Of a DNA stretch of 5,066 nucleotides, positions 1 through 5,066 are shown piece by piece. The translations under genes were made by a program, and so were the position numbers. The first letter of the stretch is position 1. Every line of letters starts with the position of its first letter. The notes below the pieces were generated by a model. That model ran no database searches. It saw only the letters and a list, made by a program, of their open reading frames with translations, and had not been told where the DNA came from. Source of the DNA: Flavobacteriales bacterium UBA5422 (lineage in GTDB: Bacteria > Bacteroidota > Bacteroidia > Flavobacteriales_D > Crocinitomicaceae); NCBI GenBank assembly GCA_002409405.1, contig DHNG01000044.1, positions 5,593 to 10,658 of the forward strand. The letters are read 5' to 3'.

Positions 1-960
1 GAAGCATCCACGGTGCATGTTGATCGAAAATTTGATCATGTCAAACGCAGGAATTGCTCCTCGTTTCTTGTATTTCGGATGTGGTTCCCGGGTATATGGC
101 AAATCAAAACTCTGATCAATCTCTGTTTCTGTCATTGTTTTGTACGGCGGATTAATCACCAGCCGTTTGTCTCCGGCGTATTGTATAATCCGGTTGGCTT
201 GCCATTTATTGGATTCTACTTCAACGACCTTGAAGTTTGCTGCGTACTTGATTTTATCTTCCAGACATGCTTCGTGACTGGACAATTCAACTGTTTCCCA
301 GGATTTATTCTTCGGCAGTTCATCTGTTGCATCCTGTAAGAAGGCAACCTGTTTAATTGTTTTCAGATTGGAGAATGGAACTCCTTTTTTGAGCAAACGC
401 AAAAGTTCGCGCAAAGGCTGATCACCCATTCCATAGACCAGCAAATCGGCTCCTGAATCAACCAGAATACTTGGTTTCAACTGATCCGACCAGTAATCAT
501 AATGTGTAACACGTCTTAGTGATGCTTCAATTCCTCCGATCAACACCGGCACATCCGGGTATAGCTCTTTGAGAATCTTAGAATAAACAATTGTTGCATA
601 ATCGGGGCGAAAACCTGCCTGTCCTCCGGGAGTATAGGCATCGGTAGATCGCAAGCGTTTGTTAGCTGTATAGTGATTCACCATGGAATCCATACAACCG
701 GCCGTTACGCCAAAGAAATACTTGGGTTTTCCGAATTTCTTGAAGTCGCGCAGGTCGTCTTTCCAGTTGGGCTGTGCAACGATGGCAATGCGAAATCCTT
801 CATCTTCGATTACACGACCTACCACAGCAGTACCAAAAGCCGGGTGATCCACATAGGCATCCCCGGAGATCAGGACAACATCTATTTCGTCCCACCCTCT
901 TTTTTCCACTTCTTTCATGGTCAGTGGAAGCCAATCCGTTATCGGACGCTGTTCATTCAT
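1..960 (-). CDS. ygiQ: YgiQ-family radical SAM protein, N-terminal part (3' end beyond the window)
   Basis: The minus strand reads open from an ATG at 960 to the window edge, giving 320 codons with no stop. The start MNEQRPITDWLP and the following GWDEIDVVLISGDAYVDHPAFG (residues 22-43) are typical of the N-terminal domain of YgiQ/UPF0313 proteins. Further family signatures are AGCMDSMVNHYTANKR (87-102), DAYTPGG (107-113), IGGIEASLRR (141-150) and HYDYW (153-157). The fragment ends INMHRGCF (313-320). Cys319 should be the first cysteine of the radical SAM CxxxCxxC motif, whose other two cysteines lie outside the window. Family members are usually about 600-740 residues, so roughly half is present. 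The family is predicted to bind a 4Fe-4S cluster and S-adenosylmethionine in the cytoplasm, but its reaction is unknown to me. It lies 80 bp downstream of metG on the same strand with its own promoter motif. Family assignment is firm; function is not. Confidence 0.93.
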   Translation of the reverse strand, partial: MNEQRPITDWLPLTMKEVEKRGWDEIDVVLISGDAYVDHPAFGTAVVGRVIEDEGFRIAIVAQPNWKDDLRDFKKFGKPKYFFGVTAGCMDSMVNHYTANKRLRSTDAYTPGGQAGFRPDYATIVYSKILKELYPDVPVLIGGIEASLRRVTHYDYWSDQLKPSILVDSGADLLVYGMGDQPLRELLRLLKKGVPFSNLKTIKQVAFLQDATDELPKNKSWETVELSSHEACLEDKIKYAANFKVVEVESNKWQANRIIQYAGDKRLVINPPYKTMTETEIDQSFDLPYTREPHPKYKKRGAIPAFDMIKFSINMHRGCF

Positions 961-1040
961 TGTGCAAAGGTATGGAGTTTTTACGGCAGCACCACAAAGA
1001 CACCAAATAAAATATTATTCAGATGAATATTCACCAGCGA
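961..1040. other. Intergenic region between metG stop and ygiQ start
   Basis: This AT-rich 80-bp spacer contains the ygiQ -7 element at its left end. Near its right end is the perfect 10-bp palindrome TGAATATTCA (1024-1033). Read on the minus strand after the metG stop, TATTC-atct-GAATA can form a weak 5-bp hairpin followed by a T-rich stretch. This is at best a poor intrinsic terminator for metG, so read-through into ygiQ remains possible. Confidence 0.4.
965..972 (-). promoter_or_regulatory. Bacteroidota -7 promoter element of ygiQ
   Basis: On the minus strand this reads TACCTTTG, an exact match to the TAnnTTTG -7 consensus of the Bacteroidota primary sigma factor. A TTTG lies 22 nt further upstream (995-998) and could be the -33 element, with spacing slightly long. 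Only four bases (961-964) separate the motif from the ATG at 960, so transcription should begin at or within a few bases of the start codon. The match is seen directly; its activity is inferred. Confidence 0.65.
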
Positions 1041-3101
1041 TTACCGGATTTCAAATCCGGCTCCAAACCCTTTTTCAGGTACCATGAAACTCAATTCTCC
1101 CTCCGCATTTTCAGCCATCAGGATCATTCCCTGTGATTCTACTCCACGGATTTTTCTCGGTTCCAGGTTGATGAGTACAGCAACCGTTTTCCCGATCACA
1201 TCCTCGGGCTTGTAATGCGCTGCGATTCCCGAAACAATTGTTCGTTTGTCAATACCTGTATCGATGAGTAATTTCAGCAGTTTATCTGCTTTTTCCACTT
1301 TTTCTGCTTCCAGAATGGTTCCCAGACGGATGTCCATCTTCGTGAAATCGTCAAAAGAAGCAGCTTCTTTCTGTGCAGAAAAATCAGCTGTTGAGGATGA
1401 TTGATTCGATTGCTGTAGTTTTGCTACTTCCTGTTCTACCAATGTATCTTCTATTTTTGTGTATAAAATTTCCGGTTTTTCCGTCACATGTCCTGCCGGT
1501 AAAATATCTGATTTTCCGGCCAGATCCCATGTATTGGTATCAAAATGCAGGAATTGTCCCAGTTTTTCCGCTGTTTTGGGTAAAAACGGTTGCAGCACAA
1601 TACTGAGATTAGCTGAAATCTGCAACGCAATGTTCATGATTGTTTCTACACGTGCCGGATTTTCTTTTACCAGTTTCCATGGCTCCATATCCGCCAGGTA
1701 CTTGTTCCCCAAACGTGCCAGATTCATCGCTTCTGCCTGCGCTTCCCGCAATTTATAGTCGTATACCAACTGGCTGATGCGTACGGGAATGGCTTTCATT
1801 TCATCCAATACTGCCTGGTCTTCTGCTGTCAGTTGACCCAGTGCCGGTACTTTTCCTTCGTAATATTTTTGTGTCAGCACCAATGCCCTGTTGACAAAGT
1901 TTCCAAGGATATCTGCCAATTCGTTGTTGATACGCGCCTGGTATTCTTTCCAGGTAAATTCACTGTCTTTATTTTCCGGAGCAATGGAAGTTAACACATA
2001 CTTCAACTCGTCAAGTTTATCCGGGTACGCAGCGATGTATTCGTGCAACCACACCGCCCAATTGCGTGAGGTAGAGAATTTTTCTCCTTCCAGATTCAGG
2101 AATTCATACGCAGGAACATTGTCCGGTAGAATTAAATCTCCGTGATCTTTCAACAGGATCGGGAAAATGATGGTATGGAATACAATGTTATCTTTTCCAA
2201 TGAAATGTACCAGTTTTCGGTCACCTGTCCAGTAATCCTCCCAGTTTTTGTTGTTGTCGAGTGCCCATTGTTTTGTCGCGGAAATGTATCCGATCGGAGC
2301 ATCTAACCACACATACAACACTTTTCCTTCACTGTTCGGAAGTGGTACTTTCACTCCCCAGTCCAGGTCTCTGGTCATTGCACGCGGACGCAAACCACCA
2401 TCGATCCACGACATGCATTGTCCGACTACCTGATTTTTCCATTTCTTCGGATCGTGTTGCTGCACACCGTCCAGTGTTCCCTGCTTGATCCATTCTTTCA
2501 ACCATTCTTCATGGCGTTCCATTGGCAAATACCAATGAGAAGTTTGCTTCAATACTGGTGTTTTTCCACTCAGTGTAGAAACCGGGTTGATCAACTCCAA
2601 CGGATTCAGTGAAGAACCACATTTTTCACATTGATCACCATATGCATTGGCTGAATGACATTTCGGGCATTCTCCTGTAATGTAACGATCTGCCAGGAAC
2701 TGGTTGAATTCTTCGTCGTAATACTGTTCGCTTGTTTCCTGTGTAAACTTCCCTTTTTCTTCCAGCACTTTGAAAAAGTCTTGTGCTGTTTCGTGGTGTA
2801 GTTTCGAGGAAGTGCGGTGAAAGATATCAAATGAAATCCCAAAATCTTTGAATGAATCACCAATGATTTGGTTGTATTTATCTACAATTTCCTGGGGTGT
2901 AATTCCTTCTTTTTTTGCACGCAACGTAATGGCAGCACCGTTTTCGTCACTTCCACAGATAAATGCCACATCGTGACCATTCATTCGCAGGAAACGCACA
3001 AAAATATCGGCCGGAAGGTATACTCCTGCGACATGTCCTAAGTGAATGGGTCCGTTGGCATACGGAAGGGCTGCTGTTACTGTATATTTATTCTTTTGCA
3101 T
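1041..3101 (-). CDS. metG: Methionyl-tRNA synthetase (MetRS), complete
   Basis: This class I aminoacyl-tRNA synthetase charges tRNA-Met with methionine using ATP, in the cytoplasm. I place the start at the ATG at 3101, giving 686 residues (E. coli MetRS has 677). The N-terminus MQKNKYTVTAALPYANGPIHLGH puts the HIGH-type signature HLGH at 20-23, as expected. ICGSDENG (48-55) follows. The zinc knuckle has Cys145, Cys148, Cys158 and Cys161. The KMSKS-type loop reads KFSTS (341-345). The anticodon-binding helical domain covers roughly 380-545. A Gln/Ser-rich linker (about 555-582) leads to a C-terminal OB-fold tRNA-binding domain of the Trbp111/EMAP type (about 583-686, including FTKMDIRLGTI), which usually mediates dimerisation. 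The frame stays open upstream to an ATG at 3236, but those 45 extra residues do not resemble MetRS, contain the promoter motif and overlap the divergent gene's start. Confidence 0.97.
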   Translation of the reverse strand: MQKNKYTVTAALPYANGPIHLGHVAGVYLPADIFVRFLRMNGHDVAFICGSDENGAAITLRAKKEGITPQEIVDKYNQIIGDSFKDFGISFDIFHRTSSKLHHETAQDFFKVLEEKGKFTQETSEQYYDEEFNQFLADRYITGECPKCHSANAYGDQCEKCGSSLNPLELINPVSTLSGKTPVLKQTSHWYLPMERHEEWLKEWIKQGTLDGVQQHDPKKWKNQVVGQCMSWIDGGLRPRAMTRDLDWGVKVPLPNSEGKVLYVWLDAPIGYISATKQWALDNNKNWEDYWTGDRKLVHFIGKDNIVFHTIIFPILLKDHGDLILPDNVPAYEFLNLEGEKFSTSRNWAVWLHEYIAAYPDKLDELKYVLTSIAPENKDSEFTWKEYQARINNELADILGNFVNRALVLTQKYYEGKVPALGQLTAEDQAVLDEMKAIPVRISQLVYDYKLREAQAEAMNLARLGNKYLADMEPWKLVKENPARVETIMNIALQISANLSIVLQPFLPKTAEKLGQFLHFDTNTWDLAGKSDILPAGHVTEKPEILYTKIEDTLVEQEVAKLQQSNQSSSTADFSAQKEAASFDDFTKMDIRLGTILEAEKVEKADKLLKLLIDTGIDKRTIVSGIAAHYKPEDVIGKTVAVLINLEPRKIRGVESQGMILMAENAEGELSFMVPEKGFGAGFEIR
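1044..1060. other. Perfect inverted repeat over the last metG codons
   Basis: CCGGATTT and AAATCCGG flank a single central base, forming an 8-bp perfect inverted repeat. It lies entirely within the last metG codons and ends at the stop codon (1041-1043). In RNA it would fold as about a 6-bp stem with a 5-nt loop. No T-run follows on the minus strand, so it is not a canonical terminator. It may simply reflect the codons for GFEIR; a role in 3'-end stability is speculation. Confidence 0.35.
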
Positions 3102-3227
3102 ACAAATTTGTTCAATGGTTGCAAAGATAGTGTAAATTGGAAAACGTACGATTGGTGAAAGAAAGATTGTGGAACAGGATTCAGGTAAATAAAATCTTCG
3201 TAATTTCAGCATATACATTGATTCGAT
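3102..3227. other. Divergent intergenic region, metG / sixA-like
   Basis: These 126 bases separate two divergently transcribed genes and must hold both promoters. The metG -7 element is clear. For the rightward gene the only candidate I see is TAATTTCA at 3201-3208, a degraded TAnnTTTG match 19 bases before its ATG, without a well-placed -33 TTG. No operator-like repeat or riboswitch-like structure stands out. Confidence 0.4.
3122..3129 (-). promoter_or_regulatory. Bacteroidota -7 promoter element of metG
   Basis: The minus strand reads TATCTTTG, an exact TAnnTTTG match, ending 20 bases before the metG ATG at 3101. This predicts a 5' leader of about 15 nt and rules against the longer reading frame starting at 3236, since transcription would begin downstream of that codon. 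I found no convincing -33 TTG at the usual distance. No Shine-Dalgarno sequence lies before the ATG, which is common in this phylum. Confidence 0.6.
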
Positions 3228-3719
3228 ATGAAACATTTATATCTGCTCCGTCATGCAAAAACCAACCAGGAATCTCCTACCGGAAGCGATTTCGATCGGG
3301 AATTGTTGCCAAAGGGCATCCATCAGTTGAAAGAACTAAACCGGTATTTTGAGCAGTACCCACTGAACAAACAAACAGATTGCTGGGTTTCATCAGCAAA
3401 AAGAACCAGGCAGACCTATGAAGGAATTCAAGCCACCCTTGATGTGTTGCCTCCTGTATTTTTTGAAGATCTTTACCTCGTTTCACATACCAACATCCTG
3501 AATAAAATATGGAAGCATACCTCCGGAAATAACTTGTTGATTGTCGGACATAATTTTGGGATTTCGGATTTAGCCGGATATTTTACTGAATATTCTACTG
3601 AACTGGCCACCGGAGAATTCGTCCACCTGACGTTTGAATGCAATTCCTGGGCAGAAACCAGCAGAGGTCTCGCTACTGTTGCTCGTCGTTTTCGACCGCT
3701 GAAGGATCTTCTTCCGTAG
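3228..3719 (+). CDS. sixA: SixA-like histidine phosphatase (phosphoglycerate mutase-like fold)
   Basis: This 163-residue protein belongs to the histidine phosphatase superfamily, SixA branch. The N-terminus MKHLYLLRHAKT carries the RHG-type motif as RHA, with Arg8 and His9; His9 is the residue expected to be transiently phosphorylated. DFDRELLPKG (21-30) matches the usual SixA region after the motif. SSAKRTRQT (55-63) supplies the second phosphate-binding arginine, and VGHNFG (106-111) contains the second catalytic histidine, His108. All expected catalytic residues are present and the length is normal. In E. coli SixA removes phosphate from phosphohistidine proteins; the substrate here cannot be told from sequence. 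It has no signal peptide and is probably cytoplasmic. It is divergent from metG and its last 47 bases overlap the 3' end of the convergent rhomboid gene. The fold and family are secure; the SixA name is by similarity. Confidence 0.88.
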   Translation: MKHLYLLRHAKTNQESPTGSDFDRELLPKGIHQLKELNRYFEQYPLNKQTDCWVSSAKRTRQTYEGIQATLDVLPPVFFEDLYLVSHTNILNKIWKHTSGNNLLIVGHNFGISDLAGYFTEYSTELATGEFVHLTFECNSWAETSRGLATVARRFRPLKDLLP

Positions 3720-4470
3720 GTTCAGGAGTATTTGGAATGTAATGGTAAACGATGTAATAACCTGCCGCTCGTCGTTGTTCTTCTTCTTGTTGTCGACGTA
3801 ATTCTTGTTGCCTTGCGATCCATTGTCCTTCCAGATCGGGTGGTTCAATCCCCAATTCCTTTTCAATTTCATACTGGTATTTCGGGCGTTGAACAGCATC
3901 GCGTTTGTAAACGAATGCTAAAATAACCCCCGCAATCAACCCCATAAAGTGTCCTTCCCAGGAGACATTGGCCCGAATCGGAAAGATTCCCCAGATCATG
4001 TTTCCATAGATAAAAATAATGAACATTGAAATGGCCTGCAATGGAAGATAGCGTCGAAGCACACCTGAAGTAAACAAAAATCCCAGAAGTCCGTAGATCA
4101 CTCCACTCATACCGATGTGATAGGCGCCATTATTTTCTGCATATACCCACACCAGTGCACCAGTCATTACCCACAGTAAAAGAAATACTTTTAGCGCAAT
4201 ATCCCGGTAATAATAGATAAGCACCGCCAACATCAGGTACAGTGTGACAGAATTATTGAGTACGTGGTGAATATCTTGCTGAGAATGTAATAATGGCATA
4301 AAAAGAATACCTTTCAACCCTTCCACCGAGCGGGGAAGCAATCCCCATTTATAAAAATCAAGAGGAGAAAGGATGTCAATCCATTGAATGATCCACAACA
4401 ATGCGACCAGTAAAAATGGATATATCAGGGCTTCCAGCGTTGAACCAAAAGGATGTTTTCGTATTTGCAT
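3673..4470 (-). CDS. Rhomboid-family intramembrane serine protease
   Basis: This 265-residue polytopic membrane protein should cleave transmembrane substrates within the bilayer. Hydrophobic segments appear at about residues 13-31, 74-88, 92-110, 117-135, 144-161 and 174-188, consistent with the six-helix rhomboid core. The catalytic serine is Ser122 in GMSG (120-123), in the helix GMSGVIYGLLGFLF; the partner is His174 in WEGHFMGLIAG. HHVLNN (68-73) fits the conserved HxxxN of the second helix that forms the oxyanion site, with H69 and N73. The tail after residue 190 is cytoplasmic by prediction. It includes a Gln/Glu/Arg-rich helix (about 213-236), then YYIVYHYIPN and an acidic, proline-containing end. 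The start is at 4470; upstream there is a near-consensus promoter but no clear ribosome site. The substrate is unknown. The 3' end overlaps the sixA-like gene on the opposite strand. Confidence 0.9.
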   Translation of the reverse strand: MQIRKHPFGSTLEALIYPFLLVALLWIIQWIDILSPLDFYKWGLLPRSVEGLKGILFMPLLHSQQDIHHVLNNSVTLYLMLAVLIYYYRDIALKVFLLLWVMTGALVWVYAENNGAYHIGMSGVIYGLLGFLFTSGVLRRYLPLQAISMFIIFIYGNMIWGIFPIRANVSWEGHFMGLIAGVILAFVYKRDAVQRPKYQYEIEKELGIEPPDLEGQWIARQQELRRQQEEEQRRAAGYYIVYHYIPNTPEPTEEDPSAVENDEQQ

Positions 4471-4483
4471 ATCTCTGATTCGT

Positions 4484-4492
4484 CAAAAGTTA
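4484..4492 (-). promoter_or_regulatory. Probable -7 promoter element of the rhomboid gene
   Basis: The minus strand reads TAACTTTTG, which is TAnnTTTG with one extra T, 13 bases before the rhomboid ATG at 4470. That spacing would give a leader of only about 8 nt. I see no TTG at the -33 distance. It is weaker than the metG and ygiQ elements but similarly placed. Confidence 0.4.
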
Positions 4493-4564
4493 TGCCCGCA
4501 AAATTTTTCAGACAGAATGGCAGTGAGAGGGATATGAACAGGTGTAGTTGACGTTTATAACAAG

Positions 4565-4596
4565 GTCCTCCCCCTTCATCCCCCTCCTAAGGGGGA
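4565..4596 (+). repeat. Left arm of the inverted-repeat element
   Basis: This arm begins GTCCTCCCCCTTCATC and ends CTCCTAAGGGGGA. It contains a self-complementary hairpin with stem 4579-4585 / 4590-4596 and loop CCTA. The bases following on the plus strand are AATGTA, so the hairpin lacks a T-tract. Confidence 0.8.
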
Positions 4597-4607
4597 AATG
4601 TACCGGC

Positions 4608-4642
4608 AACTGATGCTACTTTTTTCAGTAGTGAAATCAGTT
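4608..4642. other. Central stem-loop inside the inverted-repeat element
   Basis: AACTGAT (4608-4614) pairs with ATCAGTT (4636-4642). Inside it CTACT (4616-4620) pairs with AGTAG (4627-4631) around the loop TTTTTC, leaving a small internal loop of G opposite TGAA. Twelve perfect base pairs in 35 bases, centred between the outer arms, make a chance origin less likely. The element may therefore act as a folded nucleic acid, as DNA or RNA. Confidence 0.55.
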
Positions 4643-4681
4643 TCTTTTATACGTATTTTTAATTCCAAGATGAATTTTGTC

Positions 4682-4713
4682 TCCCCCTTAGGAGGGAGAT
4701 GAAGGGGGAGGAC
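4682..4713 (-). repeat. Right arm of the inverted-repeat element
   Basis: This is the reverse complement of the left arm with one substitution (A at 4697). Its outer edge is 9 bases beyond the M42 stop codon, so it would be transcribed as the immediate 3' end of that message. The internal hairpin is weakened by the substitution, to a U-G wobble in minus-strand RNA. No T-run follows on the minus strand. Confidence 0.8.
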
Positions 4714-4722
4714 AAAAAGAAC

Positions 4723-5066
4723 TTATTGAATGTATCTGAAATCTTGTCCGTTTTCGATTGTCTTCAACGATTCGAACATCAATCGGATACAGTTTTCCAC
4801 ATCTTCCTTGCGACACGTTTCAACAGTTGTATGCATATAGCGCAACGGCAATGAAATCAATGCTGACGGAACTCCCTCATGCGAATATGCAAATGCATCT
4901 GTATCTGTCCCTGTAGAACGAGACGCCGCTGCACGCTGGAATGGAATTTTATTGTTTTGTGCGGTTGCAATGATTTGCTTCAACAGGTTATTCTGCACGG
5001 CAGGGCCATATGTCAATACCGGGCCATCACCCGATTTGAAGTCACCATTCTCAATTTTATCAATCC
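4723..5066 (-). CDS. M42-family metallo-aminopeptidase, C-terminal part (5' end beyond the window)
   Basis: The minus strand reads open from the right edge (first full codon at 5064-5062) to a TAA at 4723-4725, giving 113 residues. A TTG at 5016 could be mistaken for a start, but the preceding 16 codons, IDKIENGDFKSGDGPV, continue the same protein and lead into LTYGPAVQNN, an M42-like stretch, so the gene begins outside the window. STGTDTDAFAYSHEGVPSALISLPLRYMH matches the C-terminal core of M42 peptidases. The histidine in RYMHTTVE (fragment residue 78) is the expected last ligand of the two-metal site. The other ligands (His, Asp, Glu residues) and the catalytic glutamate lie upstream. M42 enzymes remove N-terminal residues from peptides in the cytoplasm as large tetrahedral assemblies. 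Specificity cannot be judged from this piece. The inverted-repeat element starts 9 bases after the stop. Confidence 0.9.
   Translation of the reverse strand, partial: IDKIENGDFKSGDGPVLTYGPAVQNNLLKQIIATAQNNKIPFQRAAASRSTGTDTDAFAYSHEGVPSALISLPLRYMHTTVETCRKEDVENCIRLMFESLKTIENGQDFRYIQ

Larger units (their letters stand above)
4565..4713. repeat. 149-bp element bounded by 32-bp inverted repeats (MITE- or REP-like)
   Basis: The arms at 4565-4596 and 4682-4713 are reverse complements at 31 of 32 positions; the only difference is C at 4581 opposite A at 4697. They enclose 85 bases with no open reading frame. Each arm is rich in C/G runs, in contrast to the AT-rich surroundings. The left arm contains a 7-bp hairpin, TCCCCCT-ccta-AGGGGGA (4579-4596). 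The centre has a second stem-loop at 4608-4642. The whole could fold into one long stem with a structured loop. It has no coding capacity, and I find no clear target-site duplication at its edges. A non-autonomous mobile element, a dispersed intergenic repeat, or a transcript-end structure for the M42 gene are all possible. The repeat structure is certain; its identity is not. Confidence 0.8.

Noticed and set aside
13..339. Plus-strand open frame of 108 codons
   Set aside because: It lies antisense to the ygiQ coding region, whose minus-strand translation matches a known family throughout; its own product is Cys/Phe-rich with no recognisable motif.
673..1026. Plus-strand open frames of 117 and 78 codons
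   Set aside because: They run antisense across conserved YgiQ motifs and the ygiQ promoter and show no family resemblance.
2606..2863. Minus-strand 85-codon frame inside metG
   Set aside because: It is an alternate-frame shadow of the MetRS zinc-knuckle region; the metG frame is uninterrupted here, so it is not a frameshift remnant.
3570..3899. Minus-strand 109-codon frame across the sixA/rhomboid junction
   Set aside because: It is out of frame with the rhomboid gene and antisense to sixA; its product is a basic, low-information sequence.
4565..4596. Intrinsic terminator from the arm hairpin
   Set aside because: The hairpin is followed by AATGTA on the plus strand, and minus-strand flanks also lack a T-run; it is listed only as a repeat.
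4550..4725. Target-site duplication flanking the inverted-repeat element
   Set aside because: The flanks ending ACAAG on the left and beginning AAAAAG on the right share no convincing direct repeat.
4723..5016. Treating the M42 fragment as a complete 97-residue gene starting at TTG 5016
   Set aside because: The frame stays open to the window edge and the upstream codons continue the M42 sequence, so the gene is truncated by the window and not a short stand-alone protein.
1..5066. CRISPR array, tRNA, rRNA, defence island or phage genes
   Set aside because: No regularly spaced direct repeats, RNA-gene hallmarks or mobile-element proteins were seen; the genes are ordinary chromosomal families.

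Overview
The window looks like a piece of a Bacteroidota chromosome, probably Flavobacteriales. Three things suggest this: TAnnTTTG-type -7 promoter elements (Bacteroidota sigma factor) just upstream of genes, no recognisable Shine-Dalgarno sequences at the starts, and protein motifs I associate with this phylum (a KFSTS-type MetRS, a YgiQ with the AGCMDSM motif). The placement is inferred from motifs, not from a database search.

Layout, left to right. Positions 1-960 (minus strand) hold the N-terminal 320 codons of a YgiQ-family radical SAM protein, cut by the window edge one residue after the first cluster cysteine. Positions 1041-3101 (minus) hold a complete methionyl-tRNA synthetase, metG, of 686 residues. 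Positions 3228-3719 (plus) hold a SixA-like histidine phosphatase, divergent from metG and overlapping the next gene tail-to-tail by 47 bp. Positions 3673-4470 (minus) hold a rhomboid-family intramembrane serine protease with a charged C-terminal tail. Positions 4471-4722 are non-coding and contain a 149-bp element bounded by near-perfect 32-bp inverted repeats, with a further hairpin in its centre. Positions 4723-5066 (minus) hold the C-terminal 113 codons of an M42-family metallo-aminopeptidase.

The genes do not form an obvious pathway. They look like a run of housekeeping and general-maintenance genes, each with its own short promoter region: tRNA charging, phosphohistidine removal, membrane proteolysis, peptide turnover and an uncharacterised radical SAM enzyme. 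I see no defence system, integrase, transposase gene, CRISPR array or RNA gene. The least explained piece is the inverted-repeat element between the rhomboid and M42 genes. The apparently leaderless ygiQ promoter and the coding overlap between sixA and the rhomboid gene are the other points worth a second look.
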